A DNA stretch of 64,000 nt. Origin: Prosopocoilus inquinatus (Eukaryota > Arthropoda > Insecta > Coleoptera > Lucanidae). This document shows, in pieces, positions 47,710 through 59,250 of the stretch. How positions within the stretch are numbered: the first letter of the stretch is position 1; each line of letters opens with the position of its first letter. The translations under genes were made by a program, and so were the position numbers. The notes beneath the pieces were generated by a model. That model was not told the origin of the DNA, made no database searches, and saw only the letters and a program-made list of their open reading frames with translations. The DNA lies in the NCBI GenBank assembly GCA_036172665.1, contig CM069872.1:45246101-45310100 (forward strand), written 5' to 3'.

Positions 47710-48000
47710 TTGGAGTGGATTAGCGAACTAGGAGGAACTCAGGAGGAAGGAATGCTTGACGATATTTTGCTTCGTCCAAATCTAAAGCAACTATCAGGTA
47801 TCAAGAAATATTCTCGTTTTTTCTAAAACCTTTTGAAAGAAATTTACCGAGAGGAGAAATTTCTTTCAAAAGGTTTTAGAAAAAACGAGAATATTTCTTG
47901 ATACCTGATAGTTGCTTTAGATTTGGACGAAGCAAAATATCGTCAAGCATTCCTTTCTCCTGAGTTCCTCCTAGTTCGCTAACCATCTAATCCACTCCAA
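47710..48000. repeat. Long hairpin with about 136-bp arms
   Basis: Left arm 47710-47845 and right arm 47857-48000 are reverse complements with one mismatch (near 47756) and one 8-base insertion in the right arm near 47981-47990. The loop is 11 nt. Outer ends begin TTGGAGTGGATTAG. The interior shares GGAATGCTTGACGATATTTT, AGCAACTATCAGGTATC and CCTTTTGAAAGAAATTT. There is no coding frame, hammerhead core or target duplication. If transcribed, it would form a long, almost perfect dsRNA stem, a substrate type for Dicer-2 in insects. Confidence 0.95.
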
Positions 48001-48237
48001 CTCTACGACCTGCGAAGCCAGTCAAGAGTGAGGAAGAACAGGACAAAATACTTGTTCTAACAATAATCCTCGTCAATTTTCTCGCGAAATTGAAATCTCA
48101 GTTTATAGAAATTCATTGTAGGAAGAAAGCATTTATGAAACATGAGTAAAGTAATTTGAAATGACACATGCACAGAACAAAACAACATTATCCACATCTT
48201 AAGCTGATGAAGTATGAAACATCATACTCGGCGTAGG
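48001..48237. other. Spacer with a 7-bp hairpin
   Basis: AGTATGA and TCATACT pair around AACA near 48211-48228, next to a CTGATGA word. It resembles a hammerhead superficially but lacks stem II. Confidence 0.4.
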
Positions 48238-48598
48238 ATGGAATTGGAAAAGTATACTGTACTAACCCAACTCTTAATTCAAGCAGATACTGTTCACAAC
48301 TTCAAGAACTGAAGCAAGAACTTACTCAAAACGTCCAGAGCTTGCCAATAAGTGGGGCGTTGTTAACCCCAAACTTCTTTGACACCTTGGCAAAAATGGT
48401 TAAGTGTCTCTGCGTTTGATGGAATTGGAAAGGTATACTGTACTAACCTAACAATTCAAGTAGATACTATTTACAAGTACAAGAACTGAAGGAAGAACTT
48501 AATCAAAAGGTCCTGAGGTTGCCAATAAGTGGGTCGTTGTTAACCCCAAACTTCTTTGTCACCTTGGCAAAAATTGTTAAGATGTCGTGCTTCATCTG
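48238..48598. repeat. Tandem dimer, unit 180 bp
   Basis: Units begin GATGGAATTGGAAA at 48238 and 48418. They share GTATACTGTACTAACC, AAGAACTGAAG, TTGCCAATAAGTGGG, CGTTGTTAACCCCAAACTTC, CACCTTGGCAAAAAT and GTTAAG. Identity is visibly high, so this is one of the younger dimers of the window. A run of ten G follows at 48609-48618. Short open frames across it have no family. Confidence 0.85.
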
Positions 48599-51500
48599 TC
48601 TTATGCCTGGGGGGGGGGATTGCGTCAAGCGAACACCTTTTGTTTTGGGCTCTGCAAAATTCCTTGAAGGGCAAAAAGTTAACAATTTGACAAACAAACA
48701 AAACTAACTGTCCCAAATTTCTTGAAGAAACGAAGCAAATTGTTTAAAGGCAGCAGGACGAAGTCACCCAGAAGATGGCAGAAAATGTTCAAATTATCAT
48801 TAATTGGCGAGGGAGTATCTATTCATTCATAAATTTCAAGAATTCTAGAACTTTCTTGAATTTAAGTTCAAGGTGAATTCTCATGCGGTTTTGGAAATAT
48901 TCTTCTAGATTGGCATGAATGTAGAGACTCCTGCTCCTAACATCAATGCTACAATATTTGAAGAGCAACACTGGGTAGAAAATTTGTGCAGAGTGAAATA
49001 GAGAGAGAGAAATCTTGCTATGCATTTTAAGGCACATGTAGTAAAGCATCAAGAATTATTTAAAGATTAAGGTAATTTTATTCTAATTTTTTCCGAACCT
49101 TTAGAGAAAAGCTCAAGTTCGTGTTCAAGCCATGATATGAATAAGAACGAAAAATGTTTAGATTTCGAGTCATTAACTAAATAGTTTTGGTGTTTTTAGG
49201 ACAAAATTCCATTCCCCATTACTATGAGATTCCCGATTACAAATACAATAAGTAAATTGGCGACAGATTGCAAAGAGTTATGGGAAAAAAACTTTTTTGT
49301 TTAAAAGCGTGTTTTGAGATGGAATTGTCAGGTAAACAGAACAGTTCCTGCGCTTTTGATAGCAATCTGTATTTAAAAAATGCACTTTCTCGGTTAATTG
49401 GCAATAATTATTTCTTAATTTGTATCTTCATTTTTATATAATTAATGACTGTTTTACGTAATCAATACCTGTTCATTTATTCAGTTAATAGTTTTTTATT
49501 CAATAATAGTGTTTTATTCAATAATACTCGTATGAATTTGTTTTTTATTCAATAATACTCGTATGAATTCTTTTGTATATTTAAAGTCTATCTTGAATTT
49601 ATATGAATTCTCCAGAATTCATGAACTTACGTAATCTACAGAATTTTTTGAATTCAAATGCTACTCTTTGAATTCTTATGAACTCTGAGCTTATTGTACA
49701 AAAAAATTATCAATTAGTATCCCCTTGTTAATTGGCCATTATTCTGAATATTGTTAAATAAAAATAAAAAAACATTTGGCCAACCCAACACTTTGACGTA
49801 GCTCTTAGAAGAGTAAAGAATTAAAACCCTTTTAACATCTGATGGTCATTAAAATTAAAATTACGTAAATGGAAAATCAAGCCAGAATGTACAATACTAA
49901 ATACATATTAAATTTTATTGATTCTTGTCACCTAATCTACTTAACTTGGAGATACAAAATAAACAAATATTGGTTCTGTAGAATATGTAATCGATAAGTA
50001 TGTCAATTCTGAAAAACAATAAACCAATCAACAGTATGTAACAGATTTTGTTGAAAATTCAGAAGAGTGTAAAAATCCAAATTGAAAATTTATAACTTTA
50101 TAATCCAACGCGAAAATAGGAATGAGAGTAGAAATTACTAAGCCAATAATCAAAGTTAATCAGAAATGGTGTTGTAACCACAAAGTAGAATTATCAAATG
50201 ATTCATGACGATTAAGTGCTGATTTTAGCAAATGATTCTGAATATTCAAAAAAAAAATAATAATTGAAATTCGTTTTTAATTATAACAACTTCAAATGAT
50301 TATAAATTTCCTTACCAAGGTCTCTGTTATAATATAGGTATATGTATATCACATTTACTTTCATAAAGAATATAAATAGAGCAGTTATAACGATAAATAT
50401 GTTTCGCAATTTTACAATTCCATTCATCCATCAATGAATTGATTAAATCAGAATTCCTAAGACTATTGATAGGTATGTTTAGCAATACTGAGATGAGATT
50501 TTCCATATTTCACCAACTGAAATATTTTATTATTACTCTTCCCAAGCCTAAGTCAAAAGAGACGTTAATTGCTGTAGAAAATCTGCACAGGTGAATCGGT
50601 TGCTTGCGCATACACACGCATTGATTCAGCTAACGAACCGTTACACGTGATATAATATCAGGTGTCGTGCAAAGTACGTCAGCTGCATGCGTAACAAATT
50701 CTAATGTGAACTGCAGTCGAACAGCAAATGCCTAAACTCCACACAGGATGTTCGATCGAGACATACTTATGCGATGTCGGGCATATTTTCACGTTTGGAT
50801 TGGGATTGGACCTTGAACTTATTACCTCCGCAATGGATGTTGCTTGAACGATTGTGATAAGCGAATTCTTCATTGATGCGATTTAAAATCAGAATTTCAT
50901 GGAGGAAATTGAAAGTCATTAAATGAAGATTGTGTTAATTTTCAATCAGGAGTGGGGAATATAAGCGTGCTTCATCCATCAACCTAAAGCAGCAGATAAA
51001 AGAGATGAATTGACACATAAAGTTTTCAACAATTTATAAGTTTGTGTCTTGACGAAAACAAGCATTTTTATTTTCCTTTTTAGATACTTATCTTTGAAGT
51101 TTCATTCGAGTTTGAAAAAAGAACCCGTCGATAAAATTTCACACGGTTTCGCGCCAGCGAAGTGTTTACTCAAAAAATTGTACCTTGACCACGTTACAGG
51201 TGCAGATCGGAATCAACCCGTCGATAACGAGTGTAAAATTAACGCGGCTATCTGTCTGCGCGCGATAAATCCGCGAATACTTTCCGGTTTAATCCGGCCG
51301 TTTTTATTGCAAATATTAGGAGCATCACGCTTGAAAATAAAACTCCTCGTTTACTGCCAAAATTTCGCAGGTCGTAAACTACAGTACTTATTATGCTGTA
51401 AATTCGGCGATATAATGACGACTAGTCTGGAGGAAAAAATGATCAAAAAATATCACACCTGTTACTTTTATCAAGTTGAAATATAAAAAAAAGTCATAAT

Positions 51501-51829
51501 GTAGGTATCACGTGCAGTTAAAATGCAATTTTGGGTTGACATGATGGTTTTGCTTGCAGAATTCTATCAGAATTAGCAAACTGCTCACCAAGTGATCAAC
51601 CTTCTTAATAATATTTCTAATCATCTACACTAACATAAACATTTTTCATACATGTTGAAACATGGACTTTAAGACCGTTTTGGATACTTATTGTACAACT
51701 TCTTCAATAAATACTTGAAGCAACAACAACAGAATTCTTGGGCTGCAGATATGCAGTTTTGAGATAGAACACGTTTTATTTTGTTTTTCTTTCCAGTTGG
51801 TACATAAAAGTCAAAACAATTGAGAATGC
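48599..51829. other. Gene-poor stretch; small repeats and one CpG block
   Basis: At 49491-49575 the phrase TTTATTCAATAATA is repeated three times, two with ACTCGTATGAATT. At 49603-49622 ATGAATTCT and AGAATTCAT form a 9-bp-arm hairpin. About 51090-51440 is GC- and CpG-elevated and keeps a 145-codon frame open from a TTG. It has no domain, so no gene is called. Confidence 0.35.
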
Positions 51830-51960
51830 TCTAAAATCACGAATAGTGTTCTTCAAGGGTCGGCAGTAGGACCACTGTTTTCAGATATAAACCACCCGAC
51901 GTATCGTGTACAGAACGGAAATCGAAATAACCAGTAGATGATCAATGATATTGATCACTG
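51830..51960 (+). pseudogene. Jockey/CR1-type reverse transcriptase fragment
   Basis: The frame beginning near 51842 gives NSVLQGSAVGPLFSDIN. This matches the highly conserved GVPQGSVLGPLLF block of non-LTR reverse transcriptases (Jockey, CR1, I-type). The frame ends at a TAG after QNGNRNNQ. No other RT motif is preserved on either side, so this is a small relic. Confidence 0.55.
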
Positions 51961-52130
51961 ATGATGCTTCCAAAACCAGTTGACTCTACATACACATAAA
52001 TTTTAACTTCGTTAGTCTCTGTTTGCTTGTAAAACTTTTATCTGTTTTTTCTACATTTTCTTTGTTGACTTTGACTTGTGCTATTTTCATAATGAGCTAA
52101 CTAGCACCAACAAATATTATTGTTATTATC

Positions 52131-52136
<6 letters not shown>

Positions 52137-52162
<26 letters not shown>
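52137..52162. repeat. TA microsatellite
   Basis: About 13 uninterrupted TA units. Confidence 0.9.
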
Positions 52163-54039
52163 CTCTATGTATACACATAATTTAAATTGTTTAAGACATC
52201 GAACCAAATCTTTTACATGAAATAGATTAGCGTAAGACGTCCTTAAAGATTACAGATAAAAAAATGTTTAAAGCATGTGATGTGATATAATTAAGAAACT
52301 AACGAACAAAAAATGAAGTGCAAGGACTTGTTTATACCACAGTTAACTTCCTTTATTTTTGTTGGAATCAAGGTTACATCACGTTTTAATGTTTCGTGTT
52401 ACGTAAGATTACTAGAAATTAAAATACTGTAAAAAGAATGCTTTAAAAAAAGTAAGATTCAAGTATAAACTATGTTAATATATTATTTTTGTAGCCTGTT
52501 CATGCAAGGTTCTTGAACTGGAACTAAAATCTTTACATTTCTAACCCTGCAAGGTAACAAGGAATTTGAACTTTCTGGAACTGCCCATATTAAAGTTTTA
52601 ATCGTGAAATAATACTGGAATAATTATGTTACATAACTCAGGACGTCTAGTTAATTTACATTACGATGCTATCATAAGAAATTTATGAGTAACTACGCAG
52701 CCAGTAGCTAGTTATGTGAGTAACAACATTTATGGTGTACAAGTTCTTTTTTTTTTCGCTTTTCTAATCATGTCGAGCAGACACTGAAGTAAAATTAATA
52801 ATCCGGGTGGAATCTGAGAAAACATAAACTGGAGGAAAACAATTTATGGTCCGTATTAACAGGAATACTTTTAATTGGACCATAAAAACAGTAAACTGCC
52901 AAAGGTCATGTAAGCTTATTTTTACCGTTCAATTCAGGTTTCAAGTACTCGCGCCGTTTTCAAAATATTTAAATTTAGTTCAAGGATCCGCTCTCTCACG
53001 GATCGGTTCTCGTTGTTATATGACGAAAAGTGCTGCGGCAAACTAATTTTACACCTGCATTAAATATAGTAATGACTAATGTCAGATTAATAGTTTCCTT
53101 GTATCAAAAACTGCGTCAGAGATATGGGGGCTTTATTGTGAGCCGCGCGCGATAAAAATAAAGGCGAACGCACGCGCGAAATGAAATCGAACACGTTCGA
53201 AAAAGCGACCTTGTTCTTGAAAAACGGAAAAGAAAAGGCAAAAGACGGCGAAAAATCTGGGAAGCACTCGGACGAACTTGTTGCCAAGTACTTATTGAGT
53301 TGGCAAAATGTCACAGCTCCTCTCTCCGAACTCTCTAAAATATCAATGGGATAATAAAATCAAGTGGCAGCCAATTTAGTTTATATTTAGGACTCGTCGA
53401 ATATGTCACTCGGTTGTAAATCATGGCGCATCGATTCGAAATGTTTGGCCGGCGGTACACTTGGTAATTAGGGGCTATTTATAAAGCGCACTCGAAAAAC
53501 AATGCGATTCAGAGAAAATCATGTTCGCGTTCATCGAAACCGCTCGTTTTACGCATCAGAAACTTAATGAACACCATTATTATTATCTACGCTTCGGCTT
53601 TTTACGCCTAATTGTTTATTCCTCTCAGAATAAACAGGAAAGTATAACTAATTTTTTTATAATTGCACCTTGTAATGACAATAAATCATGGCGTTTGTAG
53701 AAATTTTCTTTTAATTATCGCCCATTATAATACGATTTGCAAATGCTCCGAACCGTTCAATGAAGCTTTAATTATTCATGCGTCAACGGCTGTTTCATTT
53801 TATATACACACAAAGCTAGATATAATAACTGCAAACACACTATATATTTACAACAAGAATGATGATTTATATACACATAAACAAATTCAACCGGAATCAA
53901 TTACAACGCTAAATATGACACGCTCAAATTAATATATGAAACATATTTGTTACGTACAGAAATTCCTTGTTCTCTTGTACGTTGAATATCATTCCTAAAC
54001 TTTGTGAAAATATATTTTCGGACAATTTTCAAAATCAGA
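52163..54039. other. Unique DNA with CpG/ATTA-rich blocks
   Basis: About 53120-53300 and 53400-53660 are CpG-rich (GCCGCGCGCG, CACGCGCG, GGCCGGCGG) with ATTA cores between. They stand out from the AT-rich flanks and could be regulatory. No exon is supported. Confidence 0.3.
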
Positions 54040-54075
54040 ACATCCTGACGAAGCTATCAACCTATATCATACCTA
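54040..54075 (+). ncRNA. Hammerhead remnant
   Basis: CTGACGA (54045-54051) and the first half of stem II (AGCTATCAAC) are intact; the second half and the GAAA box have decayed. The upstream 45 bases (ACTTTGTG, TTCGGACA) resemble the left arm of the palindrome at 35988, which supports family membership. Confidence 0.35.
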
Positions 54076-54623
54076 CAGATTTGGCCAAAGTGTAACTGAG
54101 CATTCTTAATGATGCATGCGACAGAAAGCGCACTATAAAAATAAAAAAAAAACATTGACTAGTCACGACCATATGTTGTAGGGGGTGCCATCCGGGAGGC
54201 ATTCGCATTTACTACGATTAGTCTTTTACACGTGAGAGATCACGAACGTTTACGATGCGCAGCGAAGAATTCTCCTAGGTTTAATAAGGAAAGTACTATA
54301 TCTGTGTACAGATATATGTATAGAAGAAATAATTGTCTATCTTGACATGAGATGATAAGATTTCGATATGTATCATAAAACTTAACGATTTGTGAACATC
54401 TGTATTACGGTAATGGCAAAATGCCGACTTTTGAATCAAATTTACAACTGTTCAATAAACTTAAGTGACCGTATATTACATTGCTTTTATGAGTAGCTTT
54501 CAAATAAAATATCAATACTCACTAGGGCTTTCCGTTGAATTGGGTTGCTTTGAACTTTGAACGAACAAAGCAATAGCTTCAGGAAATTGACAGCGAAAAA
54601 AACAAAAAAAAAATTATACTATG
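54076..54623. other. Unannotated stretch
   Basis: No feature was recognised. Confidence 0.4.
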
Positions 54624-54658
54624 GGCTCCTGAAGAAATTCAATTCGAAACGTCTGCAA
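54624..54658 (+). ncRNA. Hammerhead-like core with short stem II
   Basis: CTGAAGA (54629-54635) is followed by a ten-base AATTCAATTC element that can form only a 3-bp stem, then GAAA (54646-54649) and CGTC. Stem I complementarity is absent. It is probably a decayed copy. Confidence 0.3.
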
Positions 54659-55112
54659 AAGAAGGATTAAGATGGAACCCCCTGTTATAATTAATGTACA
54701 ACTGTTTTGGAAATTGCGTCACCAACATTATGAGTATTTTTACATTCTCAAACTTTCAGAGAACGTGCATAAAATCAGATGAAATTCTAATATACATAAT
54801 TAGGACAACGAGATTCTTTGATAAACCCAATGTCCGATGCAAACCTCCCAACCAGAAGGTAAGAAAGAGGCTTTATAGTGGCTGTTTCGAAAGTGATGAT
54901 AAAAAAATTAGGAATAAGAAGTATAACTGAAGAGAAGCAAAAAAGTTCAATAAATATTTAAACATCTATCAATCGACTAACATTAGTCCTTTATGAAGCA
55001 TCAATAAACCAAAGCCTTATACCAAAATCATAAACCAAAACCGTATACAATAGCGATTAAAATCGTTTATTTTTTATGCACCTGATGGCACCATCGCTAC
55101 TACATAGCCGTT
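54659..55112. other. Unannotated stretch
   Basis: No gene or element was recognised. AT-rich, with the phrase AAACCAAA repeated near 55008-55040. Confidence 0.4.
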
Positions 55113-55317
55113 TCACTTACACAGTGATCCTCCATTCAACGTACTTTTTCTGTAAAAAAAAATCTCCGGCCATACGAAACACGCATACTGACAGATAATC
55201 ATCGTTTAGGTTCCATCACTTACACAGTGATCCTCCATTCAACGTACTTTTTCTGTAAAAAAAATCTCCGGTCATACGAAACACGAATACTGACAGATAA
55301 TCTTCGTTTAGGTTCCA
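55113..55317. repeat. Tandem dimer, unit 103 bp, nearly identical
   Basis: Units run 55113-55215 and 55216-55317 and differ at only a few positions (one A-run length change and three substitutions by eye). Each begins TCACTTACACAGTGATCC, itself containing the palindromic ACACAGTG word, and ends CGTTTAGGTTCCA. This is the youngest of the dimers in the window. Confidence 0.95.
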
Positions 55318-55483
55318 ATATACAGGATTTTTGTTTATAATTCTCGTTGGCGTAAGTAAAAGCTACTTCTATTGTAATCTAATGATTTGTAAGTATTGGA
55401 TGAAAACGACTGTATAAAATAGTTTCTTAATGAATAAATAATAAAAGTAACCGATCATAAGGAATCATGTTATAGTAATTTTT

Positions 55484-55661
55484 GAAGCGGATTTGCTCCT
55501 GATAAGTCCCCCATGCAAGGCGGCCATGCTTGCTGTCAAAGCATATTGAAAGTTTTAAAAATTTTTGTTGCAAATCGTTTTTGATTACAGTGAAAACCTC
55601 GAGCAGCCTCTGTACAGCTGTTTCAGCCCTGTTTGGGGCTTCATCAGCAGAGACGTAGCTC
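55484..55661 (-). repeat. Hammerhead-bearing repeat, copy 2
   Basis: Direct counterpart of 13996-14165 in the same orientation, with about 10 extra bases near 55530. It keeps a fully canonical hammerhead at its minus-strand 5' end. Both copies stop at the same point beyond the TAGCTC word, so this is likely the element boundary. Confidence 0.75.
55601..55661 (-). ncRNA. Hammerhead ribozyme motif, most canonical copy
   Basis: On the minus strand: GAGC and CUCUG (stem I), CUGAUGA (55641-55647), stem II AGCCC/GGGCU perfectly paired around CAAACA, GAAA (55621-55624), stem III ACAGCUGU, cleavage A after GU, then CAGAG, and GCUC to close stem I with a U-G, G-C and internal-loop segment. Every conserved core base fits. 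The stem II difference from copy 1 (CCCC against CACC) improves pairing. Dimer formation through the eight-base palindrome is likely. Activity is untested. Confidence 0.8.
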
Positions 55662-57220
55662 AACATTGCCACTGCAGACCAAAAACGAGTTGTCCAATTT
55701 TTTGCGAATAAATTGGATCAGATAAATTGGCAGGCATCCTTAATCCTACGCCGGCGTACACAAAAGCTGCATTTTAAAAAAATTTCTATTCTATTTCAAA
55801 TCTACTACTGGACATGCCATTGCAAGTAGGCACTTAATCGCTTAATGAAGATTCAATGTAGGTCATCTCCGATGTCTATCGCGACGTTCTGTCGCTCGGA
55901 TATTGTAATGTAGGGGTTCGAACAAGCCGAAGATGCCTCGCGTCCGATTCGACATGCACGATTTCACGAATTCCATTTAAAACAATACATTTGTTTTACA
56001 TCGAACGGTATCGATTGCGACCTAAACATCGAGAGCGAACAGTGAGGCATCTTCGTCATGTTCGTATCGCACGGTTCACTTTAATAACAGGCGAGATAAA
56101 TAATTTAAAATGTTGCTGCCGACATATACCGATGTAAATTGGATAGACTCGGTATATATTCTAACAATTTTAAACGCACGGCACTGTACTAGAAAAAAAT
56201 ATGTCTTTAATGATCCGGATATGAAGGTATTCTTAAATGTTACCGCTGGCATAGGTGTTAGAGGTTGCTGGTATAGTTTGTGTTGTGCCATACGGGTAGA
56301 GTATAATGTAGTGGTCACTTCATTATTTGATCTGTTGGAATTTGGGGCAACCCTTTGTGAGTTCAGAAAACTTTGACTTCTTGAGCGATTAGTGACAAAT
56401 TCACCGTAAAATTGTTCATATTAATGTAAAATGAAATGATATATTTGGAATCAAATATTTTTATGTGTTTTATCACAAATTTACTTTGTGCAAAATATAT
56501 GGTGCCCGGTGTTCTCGAAGGTGTTCAAATATTGGGATACATACTACTACATACAACTATACACCTATAGTCCATATAAAGTTCGAATTAATTAACACTT
56601 AACAAAAAAAATTAACTAAGAGAAGTTCAATTTTCTGCTTCGATTTGCTCGTAGAAATGTATGCAGCTAAATGATATTCTTAAGTTATTCACGTCAACCA
56701 TCCACGCAAGGACTATTCTTACAGGCATCATTACCATGCCGTATTTATTAATAGCATTTAAAAGAGGAGAAGGAGAAATATTTTATCTATGAATGTACTA
56801 TCATGCTTAAATAAATTAAATTGACACCACTCGACAATTTCGCAGCAGTAGCACCAGCAATAATTGGAGAGGGATTGCCGATGAATGTTTATAAGAGTGC
56901 AGTTGCGTGCAATGTAGGGGTTTCGCTTTTATTGAGCACGATAGTATCTCAATACAAATGATGAAAATGCATCTACTTAAATTTGGGTAATAATGTCCAT
57001 CCATACTTATGTCATTATCTGCTGGTATAGTTTTAGATTTTTATTGCTTCCAGGATACTTTTCAAATCTAAGGGAATTTTCAAGTTGATTTCAAAGAAGA
57101 TCGTTGTGGTAGACGACTTTTTGAATGAGGATCCTCAAACATATATTGATTAGTCAACATTTTTGGAATCTACTATACGTAGAAGTAGACGTAGAAGTGT
57201 AGATTGTAGATAAAGGTCAT
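55662..57220. other. Unique DNA with a CpG patch at 55860-56090
   Basis: About 55860-56090 contains GATATTG, TCGCGACG, GCGTCCGATTCGAC and similar words. A GGGGTTCGAAC phrase looks like a tRNA T-loop but its stem does not pair. No gene was recognised. Confidence 0.35.
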
Positions 57221-57490
57221 AACTTGTAAATACAGAAATTACTGTGGTAATCTGAGACAAATATTTTGTCTTCCATTGCCTGTACCTTTATCAAAAATTT
57301 ATTTAGACATATGGTAGAGATGACATAGAGTGGTCGAAACTTAAGGAGGACCATGGGCGCAACTTAGAACTTAGAAATTGCTGTGGTAATCTGAGACTAA
57401 CATTTCGTCTTCCATTACCTTTGTATTTGGACGTATGTTGGAGATAACATAGATTGGTCGGAACTTAACGAGGACCATGGACGTAACTTA
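57221..57490. repeat. Tandem dimer, unit about 140 bp
   Basis: Units at 57221 and 57361 share AGAAATTRCTGTGGTAATCT, GAGAC, GTCTTCCATT, CATAGA and TGGTCG, then AACTTAA and GAGGACCATGG. The second unit has lost about 15 bases. No coding function is evident. Confidence 0.75.
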
Positions 57491-59120
57491 TCCGCTTGTA
57501 TGCTTAGGTAGTATGCGTCACGTGATAGGTCCTTCTCATGTTCTGACTACTCTACATAATTTCAAGAACGAAAACACAACTCCACATGAACAAAAAAATG
57601 GTCGATGGTGATTTTACGCATGTATTAGCTGCGAAGAGAACAACTTACTTTCGATAGTTGATGTACAGGACTGTAAATTTGCAATTTTATTGTTTAGCTT
57701 GCATTGTAGGATTTCATTACTCGTTAAAGGTTGTTGTCAACGTATTCAATGATGGAATCAACAAGAGGATTGCTTAACTGTAAATGAAGGCATAACAAAA
57801 GAACCTTCGAGAAATGTGCTTAAGCGCATTGAATCGCGTAGGTGTGAAAATATCGCGATGTCAACGGCTCCTCGGGCAAGTCCACCTGTGCCATGTTTAC
57901 AGGCAATGTAGTGCTGCTGCAGCAGAGAGAAGACGATGATGTCCCGTTAGTCAGAACCGCGCCCGGTCTCGGCACTGAACCTTTGCCAACTTTATTTTAG
58001 GATCCGTGACGCATTGAAAACTCTGTTCTGTTGCTTGCTACTATACGCAGCCAGATACAGAACGGCGACCGCAAAAGAAAACTTTAATAATAAAAAAAAA
58101 GCCTTGACTGCTCGCGTTATTATTACTCACGCGCAATTTACACGAAACTTGCAGGATGTGTAATAGCAGCGATCCGCACTCGAAAATTAATAAATAAAAT
58201 CAATGAAATTTCCAACAGGAAAACCGCGAAAATTAAAAAGCTCCGCATTTTGCATAAATAACGTATATTTTTTCGGCGATGTGTCACGTTATTAATATCG
58301 CGCGTAATTGAAATTTCAAGAATTTACAATTCAAATATGCAAAAGGCAATTTGAATTTTATATTCCCTCCTGTCGCAATAAATAAATCCGCAACAATATA
58401 CGCTCCGATGTAATTTTTTAATAAAACCAATAAATCGTAAATATTTACATATTAATAAGGTCAATCAAATTTTATGGCGTTTATTTTAACGCGGCGAGTG
58501 TTTTTTTTTTTATTTCAACGGAAGCAAAAATTCCAGCAATCTCATTGAAACCTGAAAAGTTTTTATAGCTTCACAAAATTTACATTCATTATGATGACAC
58601 TCGTACAAAAATATGCTTAATATTTAGCAAACTAAACACACACTTGGATTCTTGAATTAATGAAATTTATTCCTTACTGAAATAACACGAGAATCACAAC
58701 AAAATTAATCTTTTAATCCTTATTCGAGTGTTACAAAAATTCATCAAATGAAGCTTTAACACAAAACAAACTCGCTGGAAAACTCTCAAAACAACAGCGC
58801 TTTTATAGCAAAAGTCCAAATAGAAGTTTGATAAAGGTAAGACGTACAAGTGTAAACGTATGACGTAACCTACAACAGCAAAAGGCATAATGTCAATTTA
58901 TAAATTGTCAAGTAATTAAACAAATTGCTATAGTAGTTCTGTCTTCCAGGGTTCACCTTTATCAAAAATTGTTATTGGATGCTATACGGATCAAAGAACC
59001 AATCACTTCCTAAGTTTCTTTTCTTTTGCTTTACTAGTGCCGTATAAAGGGCGGATAAAGTAATTTTTCCTGTTTTTACAAACACCCTGTATAAGGTTTT
59101 CGATGCTAATCAGATTTAGG
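57491..59120. other. Unique DNA with CpG-rich blocks
   Basis: About 57880-58000 and 58130-58500 are CpG-enriched, with ATTAAT and CGCGTAATTG-type words. They are candidate regulatory DNA by composition only. No exon is supported. Confidence 0.3.
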
Positions 59121-59242
59121 CCGATTTTTTCATCCATTGATAAATTTATCTGCCAGGTAGTATCCTCGGAAACTATTATCGACACAATGGTTTCCAAGGA
59201 TAATACATGGCAGATAAATTTATCAGGAGGTGAAGAAATCGG
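59121..59242. repeat. Snapback element, copy 2 of 3
   Basis: Arms at about 59121-59173 and 59188-59242 carry GATAAATTTATC, CTGCCAGGTA and GGTGAAGAAATCGG in inverted form. It has the same orientation as the copy at 848-969, judged by the centre TATTATCGACACAATGG. Confidence 0.75.
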
Positions 59243-59250
59243 GAAAAAGG

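Noticed and set aside
48200..48232. CTGATGA followed by GAAAC, hammerhead-like
   Set aside because: Only five bases lie between the boxes, so stem II is impossible; the bases form a simple 7-bp hairpin.
51049..51486. 145-codon plus-strand open frame
   Set aside because: It begins at TTG, shows no domain, and lies in a CpG-elevated block where stops are rarer. Nothing supports an exon.
55900..55935. tRNA T-loop-like GGGGTTCGAAC
   Set aside because: The 3' side does not complete the T stem and no acceptor, D or anticodon arms can be drawn.
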